Below, one piece after another: positions 18,262 to 27,445 of a DNA stretch of 64,000 nucleotides (its first letter is position 1; each line of letters starts with the position of its first letter). Origin of the DNA: Micromonospora sp. WMMA1947 (GTDB taxonomy: Bacteria > Actinomycetota > Actinomycetes > Mycobacteriales > Micromonosporaceae); contig NZ_CP114909.1 of assembly GCF_027497355.1 (NCBI RefSeq), positions 4,111,001-4,175,000 of the forward strand, in the 5' to 3' direction. The position numbers were made by a program, and so were the translations under genes. The notes under the pieces are model-generated. The model was not told the DNA's origin, searched no databases, and saw only the letters and a list, made by a program, of their open reading frames with translations.

Positions 18262-18933
18262 GTGGAGCACGTGCGGGAGGCGTTCCGGGCCGAGTGCGAG
18301 CGCCTGGAGCGGGTGCTGCGCGACCTGGACGACGCGGCGCTGGACCGGCCCACCCCGTGCCCGCCCTGGCGGGTACGCGACCTGGTCGCGCACGTGAGCA
18401 CCGGAGCCGGGCGCCTGGCCGGGATGCTCGCCGAGCCCGCGCCGCCGCGGGCCGAGGTCGACGCGGCCGCCTACTTCGGCGCGGCCAAGTTCAGCCCGCC
18501 GGTCGACCGGGACCGCGTCGAGTCCGCCCGGCGGGCGGCCCGGGAGCACCCGGGCGCGGCCGAGGTGGCCGACGAGTTCGCCCGGGCCTGGTGCGCCACC
18601 GACGAGGCGGTCGCCGGCGCGCCGCCCGGCCGGGTGGTACGCACCCGGCACGGTGACGCGATGGCGCTGCCGGAGTTCCTGCGTACCCGCGTGGTGGAGG
18701 TCGCGGTGCACGGCCTGGACCTGGCCGACGCGCTGGACCGGGCACCGTGGCTGACCCCGGCCGCGGCGGACGTGGTGGTGGGTGTGCTCACCGGCGGCGT
18801 GCCGGTGCCGCCGGTCCTGCACTGGGACGCGCTCACCGTGCTGCGCAAGGCCACCGGGCGGCTGCCGCTGACCGGTGGCGAGCGGGCCGAGCTGAGGCGG
18901 GCGGGCATCGGCCGGCTGGCCTTCGGCGGCTGA
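18262..18933 (+). CDS. Maleylpyruvate isomerase family mycothiol-dependent protein
   Basis: A 223-residue DinB-like four-helix protein with the actinobacterial MDMPI N-terminal pattern (FRAECERLERVLRDLDDAALDRPTPCPPWRVRDLVAHVS). In this family three conserved residues bind a metal: the H of LVAHVS and the H-D pair of VEVAVHGLDLADAL are visible. Members use mycothiol as cofactor for isomerisation or thiol transfer, or are uncharacterised. Start is GTG 18262, six bases after the PAP2 stop. Its stop is two bases from that of the convergent DUF1028 gene. Confidence 0.83.
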   Translation: MEHVREAFRAECERLERVLRDLDDAALDRPTPCPPWRVRDLVAHVSTGAGRLAGMLAEPAPPRAEVDAAAYFGAAKFSPPVDRDRVESARRAAREHPGAAEVADEFARAWCATDEAVAGAPPGRVVRTRHGDAMALPEFLRTRVVEVAVHGLDLADALDRAPWLTPAAADVVVGVLTGGVPVPPVLHWDALTVLRKATGRLPLTGGERAELRRAGIGRLAFGG

Positions 18934-18935
18934 CC

Positions 18936-19775
18936 TCAGCGTCCCGCGCACCGCCGCAGGTGCGCCAGCACGATCGGGTCGATCCGGCCGGGTACGAACC
19001 GTTCCTCCAGGTTCTCCAGGCCGGTCCAGGCCGCCAGCGCCTCGTCCAGTCCGTCCGGGCCGACCGGGTGACCGGTGGCGGCGAGCAGTTCCGCGACCTC
19101 GGCCGCGAGCGGACCGGCCAGGTCCCGCAGCGTGGCCGGCTCGGGGCGGCCGAACAGCATGTGGTGGATGCCGAGCAGGCGGCCCAGCTCGGCGACCGGG
19201 TCCGGATGGTCGTCCACGCGCAGGTCCACCAGTTCGTCGCCGGTGCCGGCGTAGCCGCCGTGGCGCTGCACGACGAGCATCGCGGCGCTCTGCCGGCCGC
19301 GCCGGTCACCGCCGGCCGCGTCGCCGGCGGTGAGCGCGGCCAGCAGGCGCTGCGGGAACGGCAGGTCGTCGCGGGCCAGCCAGGCGTCGCGCAGCGCGTC
19401 GATCACCTGCGGGCCGGTCAGGATGTTGCCCTGCGCGGCCCAGCCGTCGCCCGCCTGCCCGCCCGCCCAGGGGTGGCAGCGCGGCCCGGTCCAGGTGGCC
19501 CCGTCGCCGGTCGCGCCGACCACGGCGAGCTGCCGGTCGTCGCGTCCCGGGTCGGCGGCCACCAGCCCGGCCACCGCGTCGGTGGCGGTCACCCCGGTCC
19601 GCAGCAGCGCGAGCGCCTGCGCCCGGTAGGCGAGGTTGGCGTGGGCCTGGGTGGCGACCGCCCCCACCAGCGCCTCGGCGGCCGGCACCAGCGCCCCGGC
19701 GGCGAGGAACCGGCTGGCCACCGCCACTCCGAACAGGCGCCCGTCGGCGGAGCGGGCGACGAGCGAGAAGGTCAC
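18936..19775 (-). CDS. DUF1028 family protein (Ntn-hydrolase-like)
   Basis: A 279-residue protein that begins VTFSLVARSADGRLFGVAVASRF, the typical DUF1028 N-terminus, a family with an Ntn-hydrolase-like fold and unknown activity. Further family blocks are VGAVATQAHANLAYRAQALALL, WAAQGNILTGPQVIDAL and the segment ELVDLRVDDHPDPVAELGRLL. GTG 19775 is used as start because the family begins there; the frame is open far upstream but only as an antisense shadow of the next gene. A C-terminal helical segment of about 70 residues resembles the peptidoglycan-binding-like tail sometimes found in the family, but I would not insist on that. Confidence 0.83.
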   Translation of the reverse strand: MTFSLVARSADGRLFGVAVASRFLAAGALVPAAEALVGAVATQAHANLAYRAQALALLRTGVTATDAVAGLVAADPGRDDRQLAVVGATGDGATWTGPRCHPWAGGQAGDGWAAQGNILTGPQVIDALRDAWLARDDLPFPQRLLAALTAGDAAGGDRRGRQSAAMLVVQRHGGYAGTGDELVDLRVDDHPDPVAELGRLLGIHHMLFGRPEPATLRDLAGPLAAEVAELLAATGHPVGPDGLDEALAAWTGLENLEERFVPGRIDPIVLAHLRRCAGR

Positions 19776-19828
19776 GCGCGGATCGTAGCCCGGAGGGCGG
19801 GCGCGGGACCCCGCTCCGGCGGCACCGC

Positions 19829-21085
19829 TCAGAACGGCGGCGCGGCGTCCTCCGGCGGGCGGCCCCAGGCGCGGTGCGCGTCGGCGACCGCCACCGCCGT
19901 CAGGACCGCCGCGGCGAAGCCCGCCGCGGCGACCGGCGCGAGGCGCACCAGCAGCGGTACGGGCAGCAGCAGCGCGGCGATCCCCACCAGCCGGGACGGG
20001 GAGATCCGGCCGAACACCTCGTACTCGAAGCGGGCCCGGCCGGCCAGGAACACGGCCGGCCCGCCGAGGATCATGGCCAGCCAGGGCAGTTCGTTGTGCC
20101 CGACCGGGTGCTCGATGACCAGTTCGTAGCCGATCGCGGTGGCGACCACGCCGATCACCATGACCAGGTGGGTGTCGGCGGCGGACCGGCCGACGGTGGC
20201 CGGATGCGCGGCCCGGGTCACCGCCTCGCCCAGGATCTGCCCGGCCCGCTGCACGTAGATCCGCCACAGCAGCACCGAGGTGGCGAGCGCGACGGCGAAC
20301 GCGGTGACCATGCCCCGGCTGGTCGGGGAGCGGGTGAACGACAGGCCGGCGAGCAGGATCGTCTCGCCGAGCGCGACCAGGAAGATCTGCTGGTAGCGCT
20401 CGGCCAGGTGCTCGCCGTGGACGTCCCACCGGGAGACCGTGGAGCGGCCCAGCCCCGGCACCGGCCAGCCGAACCGGGCGGCGAGGTACTCCAGCAGCAG
20501 CGCCGCGGCCCACAACACCACGCGGGCGCTGCCCGGTAGCAGCGCGCCGGCCAGCCAGAGCACGCCCGTGGCGCAGAACGTGATCAGCATGCGCAGCTTG
20601 AGCCGGCGGTACTGCTGCTTGTGCAGCACCAGCACGAGGATCGCCGGCCGGCTGACCTGTGCCACCACGTACGCGGCGGCGAACATCAGGCCGCCGTGGC
20701 TGAACGCGCGCGGGATCGCCACCCCCATCACCATGGCCGAGATCAGCGCGGTGATCACGATGACCTGCAACCACAGGTGGTGCGGGTCGTAGCGGCTGGT
20801 CGTCCACGCCGTGCCCTGCCAGACGGCCCAGAGCGCGACCAGCAACAGCAGTGTCTTGCCGCCGCCGGTCACCGCCTCCCAGCCGGTCTGCCCGCCCTCC
20901 AGCACCAGGTCCTCGAAGGCGCGCGCCGAGATCCGGGTCAGCGCGAACACGTACACCAGGTCGAAGAAGAGCTCCAGGAACGTGGCCCGGTCGGGCCCGC
21001 CGCCGGACGTGCGCAGCGCGGCCGGCTCGGCGGTCCTCACCGCCGCGCTCCGTCCCCGGTCCGACTCATGCGGCAGTCGTAACAC
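19829..21085 (-). CDS. ltrA: Low temperature requirement protein A (LtrA) family
   Basis: A 418-residue polytopic membrane protein with about 11-12 spans. The LtrA signature is clear: ATFLELFFDLVYVFALTR near the N-terminus and GEHLAERYQQIFLVALGETIL in the middle. LtrA was named from a Listeria cold-growth mutant; the transported substrate is unknown. The GTG at 21085 is the first start in frame; a GTG about 16 codons later is possible. It is divergent from the LLM oxidoreductase gene, with a short shared promoter region of about 80 bases. Confidence 0.88.
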   Translation of the reverse strand: MLRLPHESDRGRSAAVRTAEPAALRTSGGGPDRATFLELFFDLVYVFALTRISARAFEDLVLEGGQTGWEAVTGGGKTLLLLVALWAVWQGTAWTTSRYDPHHLWLQVIVITALISAMVMGVAIPRAFSHGGLMFAAAYVVAQVSRPAILVLVLHKQQYRRLKLRMLITFCATGVLWLAGALLPGSARVVLWAAALLLEYLAARFGWPVPGLGRSTVSRWDVHGEHLAERYQQIFLVALGETILLAGLSFTRSPTSRGMVTAFAVALATSVLLWRIYVQRAGQILGEAVTRAAHPATVGRSAADTHLVMVIGVVATAIGYELVIEHPVGHNELPWLAMILGGPAVFLAGRARFEYEVFGRISPSRLVGIAALLLPVPLLVRLAPVAAAGFAAAVLTAVAVADAHRAWGRPPEDAAPPF

Positions 21086-21166
21086 TCTTTCCCGGCACCT
21101 CGGTGCGGATCACCCATATCTGCCTGGATCTTGCTCCGGGCGCTGCCCGACGGGCACCATCGACGG

Positions 21167-22159
21167 GTGACGAACCGATGGGGCATGACCGTGCCATTGG
21201 GCGGAATTCCGCTCGCCGACCACGCCGCTGTCTACGCGGCCCTGGACGACGCCGGGTTCACCGACGTGTGGTCGTCGGAGGTGGCCGGCGCCGACGCGTT
21301 CACCCCGCTGGCCCTGGCCGCCGCGTGGTCGCCGCGGCTGCGCCTCGGCACCGCGATCACACCGGTGTTCACCAGAGGACCCGGACTGCTCGCGATGAGC
21401 GCCGCCGCGCTGGCCGAGGCCGCGCCGGGCCGTTTCGCGCTCGGCGTCGGCGCCTCCTCGCCGGTGCTGGTACGCGACTGGAACGCGATCGCGTTCGACG
21501 AGCCGTTCAAGCGCACCCGGGACGTGCTGCGGTTCCTGCGGGCCGCGTTGCGCGGCGAGACCGTCGACGGGGAGTTCGACACGTTCACCGTCCGGCGGTT
21601 CACGCTGGAGCGCCCGCCCAGCGTGCCGCCGCCGGTCGTGCTGGCCGCGCTGCGCCCCGGCATGCTGCGCCTGGCCGCCGCCGAGGCCGACGGGGTGATC
21701 CTCAACTGGCTGGCCGCCGACGACGTGCCGACCGCGCTCGCCGAGGTGGGGGAGCGCCGGCCCGGCTTCGAGGTCGCCGCCCGCATCTTCGTCTGCCCCA
21801 CCGAGGACGCCGCCTACGCCCGCGCACTGGGCCGCCGCATGATCACCGGCTACCTGACCGTGCCCGCGTACGCCGCCTTCCACAGGTGGCTGGGCCGCCA
21901 GGACTCACTCGGCCCGATGTGGGAGGCCTGGGCCGCGGGGGACCGGCGGGGCGCCTCCGCCGCCGTACCGGACGAGGTGGTCGACGCGCTGGTGCTGCAC
22001 GGCTCGCCCGAGCAGTGCGTGGCATCCGTCCGCCGGTACGCCGACAACGGCGTCGACGTGCCGGTGGTCGCGGTGCTGCCCACCCCCGAGATCACCGAAG
22101 GTGGCGCGGCGGCCTGGATGGATCTGCTGCCCCGACTCGGCCCCGGAAAGGTGGCCTGA
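21167..22159 (+). CDS. LLM class F420-dependent oxidoreductase
   Basis: A 330-residue TIM-barrel oxidoreductase of the luciferase-like monooxygenase superfamily; most actinobacterial members use coenzyme F420. Typical segments are GFTDVWSSEVAGADAFTPLALAAAWSPRLRLGTAI, PGRFALGVGASSPVLV and GSPEQCVASVRRYADNGVD. GTG 21167 is chosen (VTNRWGMTVPLGG); 12 upstream codons in frame lack any family similarity. The stop is one base from the ATG of the SDR gene, so both belong to one transcript, and they may act on the same small-molecule substrate. Confidence 0.85.
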   Translation: MTNRWGMTVPLGGIPLADHAAVYAALDDAGFTDVWSSEVAGADAFTPLALAAAWSPRLRLGTAITPVFTRGPGLLAMSAAALAEAAPGRFALGVGASSPVLVRDWNAIAFDEPFKRTRDVLRFLRAALRGETVDGEFDTFTVRRFTLERPPSVPPPVVLAALRPGMLRLAAAEADGVILNWLAADDVPTALAEVGERRPGFEVAARIFVCPTEDAAYARALGRRMITGYLTVPAYAAFHRWLGRQDSLGPMWEAWAAGDRRGASAAVPDEVVDALVLHGSPEQCVASVRRYADNGVDVPVVAVLPTPEITEGGAAAWMDLLPRLGPGKVA

Positions 22160-22160
22160 G

Positions 22161-22961
22161 ATGAACCTGACCGACCGGGTGGTGGTGATCACCGGAGGGG
22201 CCGGCGGGATCGGCGCGGCACTGGGCCGCCGGTTCGCCGCCGAGGGCGCCGCCGCGATCGTCCTGGCCGACCTGGCCGCCGACGCGGCCCGCGCCGCCGC
22301 CGACGCGATCGGCCCGGTGGCCGGCGGCGTCGGACTGGACGTCACCGACGAGGCGGCGGTGCACGCGCTGGTCGACGAGACCGAGCGCCGTCACGGCCGG
22401 ATCGACCTGTTCTGCGCCAACGCCGGCGTGGCCACCGGTGGTGGCATCGAGGCGCCCGACGCCGACTGGGACCGGGCCTGGAAGGTGAACGTGCTCGGGC
22501 ACCTGCACAGCGCCCGCGCCGCGCTGCCCGGGATGCTCAGCCGGGGCCAGGGACACCTGCTGCTCACCTGCTCCGCGGCCGGACTGCTGACCGCCGTCGG
22601 CGACGCCCCGTACACCGCCACCAAGCACGCCGCCGTCGGTCTCGCCGAGTGGCTGGCGATCACCTACCGGGACGCCGGCATCCGGGTCAGCGCGCTGTGC
22701 CCGCAGGGCGTGGACACCCCGATGCTCGCCGACGGCCTCGCCGAGGGACACCTGGGCGCCCGGGTGATCGCGGCGTCCGGGACGATCCTCACCCCGGACC
22801 AGGTCGCCGACGCGGTGGTCGCCGGTCTGGCCGAGGAGCGGTTCCTGATCCTGCCGCACCCCGAGGTGGCCGACTACGCGCGGCGCCGCGCCGAGGACCC
22901 GGACGGCTGGCAGGCCGGGCTGCGCAAACTCGTCCGGAAGCTGCGGGCCGCCGACCGCTGA
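22161..22961 (+). CDS. Short-chain dehydrogenase/reductase
   Basis: A 266-residue classical SDR. Cofactor motif TGGAGGIG (residues 11-18), NAGVA (about 92), catalytic Ser in TCSAAG (about 139) and YTATK (about 152) are all present. The D-rich segment VLADLA after beta-2 favours NAD over NADP. Translation is coupled to the upstream LLM gene (stop and start separated by one base). Substrate unknown. Confidence 0.9.
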   Translation: MNLTDRVVVITGGAGGIGAALGRRFAAEGAAAIVLADLAADAARAAADAIGPVAGGVGLDVTDEAAVHALVDETERRHGRIDLFCANAGVATGGGIEAPDADWDRAWKVNVLGHLHSARAALPGMLSRGQGHLLLTCSAAGLLTAVGDAPYTATKHAAVGLAEWLAITYRDAGIRVSALCPQGVDTPMLADGLAEGHLGARVIAASGTILTPDQVADAVVAGLAEERFLILPHPEVADYARRRAEDPDGWQAGLRKLVRKLRAADR

Positions 22962-22989
22962 GCCCGCCCTCACGACGCGGACGGTCCGG

Positions 22990-25272
22990 TCAGCGTCGCC
23001 ACCGGAGCGGCCCCGGATGGACCGTCCACAGCACCTGCCGCCACCGTGACCGGGCCGCGCGCAGCGCGTCGGCGAAGCCGGCGCTCAGCCGTGCGGCCCG
23101 GTCCGCCTGTTCCGGCGTGACGCTGCCCGGCGCGAAGCCCGCCTGGTTGAGCAGACCGGCCAGCTCGTCCACCGCCGCGCCATCCGGGTCGCCGCTCGCC
23201 GCGCCCTCTCCGGGCCGCGCGGCGCGCGCCTCGGCGAGCGTCCGGCGGGCCTGCTCGGCGACCTCCGCCGCCGCCAGGTCCGGCCCGATCGGATGCCCGG
23301 CCAGGCGCAGCGCGTCGGTCAGCTCCCGCCAGGCGCCCGCGACCCGCTCGCCCGGATCGCCCACTGCCAGACGGGAGCGGGTCAACCGGCGGCGCAACGC
23401 GACCAGCACCGCCAGCACCGCCCCGACCACCAGCAGCAGGCCACCGGCGCCGCCGCCGACCAGCACCGGCGTGCCGAGCCCGCCCTCGTTCCGCGCGGGC
23501 GCGGGCGCGGCGGCCGGGGGAGTGGCGCTCGGCTCCTCGGTGGGCGCCGGCACCTCCGACGGTGGCGGGTCCTCCGGCTGCGGCCGGAAGTCCTCCTCCA
23601 CCGGGCGGGGCTCGGAGTCGGGACGTGGCATCGGGTCGAACGGCACCCAGCCGACGCCGTCGAACAGCACCTCCGGCCAGGCGTACGCGTCGGCGGCCCG
23701 CACCGGCCCGTCGCCCCTCGGCTCGAACCCGACCACCACCCGGGTCGGCAGGCCGGCGAGGCGGCCGAGCACCGCGAACGCGGCGGCGAACTGCTCCGAG
23801 GTGCCCCGCTGCCCACCGCCGTTACGCGGTCCGAACAGGAAGAACGCCAGGTTCGGGTACGCGTGCCCGCTCGGCGCGTCGGCGGTCACCCGGTAGTGCT
23901 CGGCCAGGAACGTGGCGATCGCGTCGGCGCGCGCGTACGGGGCGCCGTTCGACTCGGCGAGCTGGGCGGCGAGCCGGCGCAACGGCTCCGGTGCCCCGTC
24001 GGCCACCCGCAGCACCCGGGCGACCTCGTCACCGGCGGGCACGTTCGCCGTGCTCAGCAGGTTCACGTCCGGGCGCTCCCGCACCGAGGACACCGCGTAC
24101 CGCAGCCCCGGCGCGAGCCCTTCCGGGCGGATCAGCGTCCCGGTCGCCGGGTCGTACGCCACCCGCGCACCCGTGACCTCGCGCGGCGTGGGCACCGCCG
24201 GCAGCAGCCGCCCGGTCAGGTCGCCGACGGTGATCTCCTGGCGCACCTCGTCGGTGGCCGCGTTCGGGGCGGGCTCGGCGGCGGGCAGGATCCGCCCCGC
24301 GTTGCGGTACGTGGCACCGACCCGCCAGGTCACGCCGTCGTAGTCGCTGAGCACCGCCAGCCGGATCCGCGGCGGCCCGCCGTCGCCCGCGCCCGCGACG
24401 GTACGCACGTCGAGCAGCCGCTGGTCCGGGTTCAACGCCCACCCGGAGATCCGGATCAGCGGGTTCTCGTCCAGCGACTCCACCCGGGGCGGTTCCACGT
24501 ACCGGCGCGGGTCGACGGGCCGCTCGTCGACCTGGGCGGCCACCACCGGGGCGAGCAGCGCCGCCAGCGCCACCACCACTGCGAGCCCGGCCGCGCTCGC
24601 CGCGACCAGCCGCAGCCGCACCGCCGCGCGTACCGCCGGATTGAGACCGGCGACCGGATCGGGCGCCGGGCCGTCGCGGCGCCCGGGTGTCGCCAGGCCG
24701 GCCGCCGCGACCGCCGCGAACAGCACCGTCGGGCCGATCGCCGGATCCGCGTTCGGCCCGACCACGTAGAGCGCGCCGGCGTACAGCAGCGCCGGCGGCA
24801 GGTAACCCAGCAGCACCCGCCCGGCCCGCAGCGCCACCTCGGCGGCGGTCAGCCCGGTCAGCCACGCCGCCACCACCGGGACCAGCACCGTGTCCGGGGC
24901 CGGCTCGACCGGGATCATCGCGGTGAGCAGCCGGGGAATCGCGTTACGGGCCGCGTCGGCGGTCACCTCGCCGAGCCCGCCCGGCAGCGCCGCGTGCGCG
25001 GCGGCCAGCCGCAGCGACAGCAGCGTCCACCCGGCCATCGCGGCCACCGACAGCGGCGCCACCAGCCAGGACGGCAGCCGCCGGGCGGCCACGCCGACCA
25101 GCACCGACCCGACGGCCGCGCCGGTCATGAGCCGGGTCAGCAGCGGGTCCGCGTACACCCGGCCCAGCACCACACCGGAGAGCGCGACCAGCACGATCAG
25201 CGCGGCCGGCACCGGCACGGCCCGCAACACGCGGGCCACCCGCTCCGCCGGTTCGGCCCGGGGCGGCGTCAC
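22990..25272 (-). CDS. Transglutaminase-like (TgpA-type) membrane protein
   Basis: A 760-residue protein: five to seven N-terminal membrane spans (about residues 20-190), a large extracytoplasmic transglutaminase-like domain about 330-600, a proline-rich linker, one more span near 665 (LLLVVGAVLAVLVAL) and a cytoplasmic DUF4129-like tail. This is the TgpA layout. In the transglutaminase core the position of the catalytic Cys reads GTSEQFAAAF (Ser) and that of the His reads AYAWPEV (Tyr), so classic Cys-His-Asp chemistry looks absent, though Asp is present further on (PFDP). GTG 25272 overlaps the DUF58 stop by 3-4 bases, showing translational coupling. It closes the leftward MoxR-DUF58-transglutaminase operon. 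Confidence 0.85.
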   Translation of the reverse strand: MTPPRAEPAERVARVLRAVPVPAALIVLVALSGVVLGRVYADPLLTRLMTGAAVGSVLVGVAARRLPSWLVAPLSVAAMAGWTLLSLRLAAAHAALPGGLGEVTADAARNAIPRLLTAMIPVEPAPDTVLVPVVAAWLTGLTAAEVALRAGRVLLGYLPPALLYAGALYVVGPNADPAIGPTVLFAAVAAAGLATPGRRDGPAPDPVAGLNPAVRAAVRLRLVAASAAGLAVVVALAALLAPVVAAQVDERPVDPRRYVEPPRVESLDENPLIRISGWALNPDQRLLDVRTVAGAGDGGPPRIRLAVLSDYDGVTWRVGATYRNAGRILPAAEPAPNAATDEVRQEITVGDLTGRLLPAVPTPREVTGARVAYDPATGTLIRPEGLAPGLRYAVSSVRERPDVNLLSTANVPAGDEVARVLRVADGAPEPLRRLAAQLAESNGAPYARADAIATFLAEHYRVTADAPSGHAYPNLAFFLFGPRNGGGQRGTSEQFAAAFAVLGRLAGLPTRVVVGFEPRGDGPVRAADAYAWPEVLFDGVGWVPFDPMPRPDSEPRPVEEDFRPQPEDPPPSEVPAPTEEPSATPPAAAPAPARNEGGLGTPVLVGGGAGGLLLVVGAVLAVLVALRRRLTRSRLAVGDPGERVAGAWRELTDALRLAGHPIGPDLAAAEVAEQARRTLAEARAARPGEGAASGDPDGAAVDELAGLLNQAGFAPGSVTPEQADRAARLSAGFADALRAARSRWRQVLWTVHPGPLRWRR

Positions 25273-26423
25273 CACCGGCGGACCCCGTCCCACTCGGCGG
25301 CGAACGCCGCGCCGTCCGCCGCGTCCAGCACCGTGAGGCCCGCCGCGCCGGCCGGCGTCGGTCCGTCCGCGCCGAACATACCGACCACCACCGACGGGTA
25401 CGCGCCGCGCAGCGCGCCGACGTGCCCCAGGTCGTCGCGGCCACCCGGCCCGGTCAGGAAGACGAGCGTGTCGCCGAGCCGGTCCCGGCGCAGCCGGCCC
25501 GTCGCGGCGGGCAGCACGTCCGGCCCGGCGTCCGTCAGCTCCACCGCTGCGAGCCGGTCCAGCGGCCCGGCCGCGCCCGCCGGTTCCACCTCGGCCGGTA
25601 CGACGAGCAGCAGTTGCACCGGCAGGTCCTCCCGCACCGCGGCGGCCACCACCGACGCCGCCGCCTCGCACGCCGACTCGAACGACTCCGCGACTCCGCC
25701 GGCCCGGCCCGGATGCGCCGACGCCCGGTTGTCCAGCACCACCACCAGGCGCGGCAGGCTCGTGTCCACGTTCTCCCGCACCATCAGCTCACCCACCCGG
25801 GCGCTGGTGCGCCAGTGCACGCGGCGCAACTCGTCGCCCACCACGTACTCCCGCAACGAGTCGAACGTGATCGACCCGTGCGGCACGCTGTCGGTACGCC
25901 CGTCCAGGCTGCGTCCCGCGCCCGTGGGCACCGCGGAGAGCGGGTGGATGCGCGGGTGCACCCACACCGGCACCGTGCCGCCGTAGCCACGAGCCAGCGC
26001 CACCAGCCCCAGCGGATCCCGGCGCACCACGCGCAGCGGCCCGACCGGCACCACCCCGCGCCGGTGCGTCGGCACCTCGTACCGCACCACCGTGTCCGCG
26101 CCCGGCCGCAACCGCAGCAGCGGCACCGGCACCATCGCCCCGGCGCAGCGGTCCTCGGCCACCAGGTTCGCCGCCCGCAGCCGCCCGGTGTTGCGCACCG
26201 TCAGCTCCATCGCCGCCGGCTCACCCCGGGCCACCCGGTCCGGGTCAACCCGCCGCGCCACGCTCAGCCGGGGCCGCCAGGCCGCGTTCACCACGGCGTA
26301 GCCGACCGCCACCGCGGCCGCCGCGCCGAGCACCGTCAGTTCCGGGTACGCGTACCGGAACCCCACGCCGAGCAGCACCAGGGCGGCGACGAGCAGCCCG
26401 ATGCCACGGGCGGTGATCCCCAC
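25269..26423 (-). CDS. DUF58 domain protein
   Basis: A 384-residue protein with two N-terminal membrane spans (GIGLLVAALVLLGVGFRYAYPELTVLG in pieces) and a cytoplasmic or periplasmic DUF58 domain (DSLREYVVGDELRRVHWRTSAR, the family signature), followed by a VWA-like fold (LVVVLDNRASAHPG). DUF58 proteins are encoded with MoxR ATPases and probably are their clients or adaptors. GTG 26423 is used; it starts two bases after the MoxR stop. Neighbouring genes on both sides overlap or abut, so all are translated from one mRNA. Confidence 0.88.
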   Translation of the reverse strand: MGITARGIGLLVAALVLLGVGFRYAYPELTVLGAAAAVAVGYAVVNAAWRPRLSVARRVDPDRVARGEPAAMELTVRNTGRLRAANLVAEDRCAGAMVPVPLLRLRPGADTVVRYEVPTHRRGVVPVGPLRVVRRDPLGLVALARGYGGTVPVWVHPRIHPLSAVPTGAGRSLDGRTDSVPHGSITFDSLREYVVGDELRRVHWRTSARVGELMVRENVDTSLPRLVVVLDNRASAHPGRAGGVAESFESACEAAASVVAAAVREDLPVQLLLVVPAEVEPAGAAGPLDRLAAVELTDAGPDVLPAATGRLRRDRLGDTLVFLTGPGGRDDLGHVGALRGAYPSVVVGMFGADGPTPAGAAGLTVLDAADGAAFAAEWDGVRRW

Positions 26424-26425
26424 GC

Positions 26426-27421
26426 TCAGCCGTGCACCGTGGCGGCCTGGCCCGACGGCAGCGGCACCGGCACCGACGCGACCGCCTGACGCAGCACCTC
26501 GGCGGGCGTCACGCCCCGCACCTGCGCGTCGGGGGTGAGCAGCAGCCGGTGCGCGAACACCGGCTCGACGAGCGCCTTCAGGTCCTCCGGCATGATCCAG
26601 CCCCGGCCGTCGATCAGCGCGTACGCGCACGCCGCGCGGGTCAGCGCGATCACCCCACGCGGGCTCACCCCGACCCGTACCTGCGGATGCGTACGCGTCG
26701 CCGCCGCCAGCCGCACCGCGTACGCGTAGAGCGGCTCGGCGATGTGCACCCGCCGGGCCATCTTCACCATCTCGCCCACGGTGGCGGTGTCGGTGACGGC
26801 GGTCAGCGAGTCGGGGGAGCGGACCGTGGCGCCGCGCAGCACCTCCACCTCGACCGCCTCGTCCGGATAGCCGACGGAGAGCTTCACCAGGAACCGGTCG
26901 AGCTGGGCCTCGGGCAGCCGGTAGGTGCCGTCCATCTCCACCGGGTTCTGCGTCGCCACCACCAGGAACGGCTGCGGCACCGGATGCCGGACGCCGTCCA
27001 CGGTGACGGTCCGCTCCTCCATCACCTCCAGCAGCGCCGACTGGGTCTTGGGCGACGCCCTGTTGATCTCGTCGGCGATCACGATGTTGGCGAACACCGG
27101 CCCCGGGTGGAACTCGAAGCCCCGGCTGGCCTGGTTGAAGATGGTCACCCCGGACACGTCGGAGGGGAGCAGGTCCGGCGTGAACTGGATCCGCCGCCAC
27201 TGCCCCTTCACCGTCGCCGCCACGGCCCGCGCCAGCGTCGTCTTGCCGACGCCCGGTACGTCCTCCAGCAACACGTGCCCCTGCGCGAACAAGGCGGTCA
27301 ACGCCAGCCGCACCACCTGCGGCTTACCCAGCACGACCGCGTTGACGTTGTCGGCCAGGCGGGCGGCCAGGGCAGCGAAGCCCTGGACCTCCGGCTGGCT
27401 GAGCGGTTCGTGCGTGTTCAC
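26426..27421 (-). CDS. MoxR family AAA+ ATPase
   Basis: A 331-residue AAA+ chaperone-like ATPase. Walker A GVGKTTLARAVA (about 60-71), Walker B region VIADEINRASPKTQSALLE, sensor 1 FLVVATQNPVEMDGTYRLPEAQLDRF and sensor 2 (GVSPRGVIALTRA) are present. MoxR proteins help assemble or activate partner complexes, commonly with VWA or DUF58 proteins. The GTG at 27421 has GAGAGG upstream. It lies 24 bases after the stop of the FN3 protein and directly precedes DUF58, matching the widespread MoxR-DUF58-transglutaminase operon. Confidence 0.93.
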   Translation of the reverse strand: MNTHEPLSQPEVQGFAALAARLADNVNAVVLGKPQVVRLALTALFAQGHVLLEDVPGVGKTTLARAVAATVKGQWRRIQFTPDLLPSDVSGVTIFNQASRGFEFHPGPVFANIVIADEINRASPKTQSALLEVMEERTVTVDGVRHPVPQPFLVVATQNPVEMDGTYRLPEAQLDRFLVKLSVGYPDEAVEVEVLRGATVRSPDSLTAVTDTATVGEMVKMARRVHIAEPLYAYAVRLAAATRTHPQVRVGVSPRGVIALTRAACAYALIDGRGWIMPEDLKALVEPVFAHRLLLTPDAQVRGVTPAEVLRQAVASVPVPLPSGQAATVHG

Positions 27422-27445
27422 GGATGCGCCTCTCGGATGGTGCGG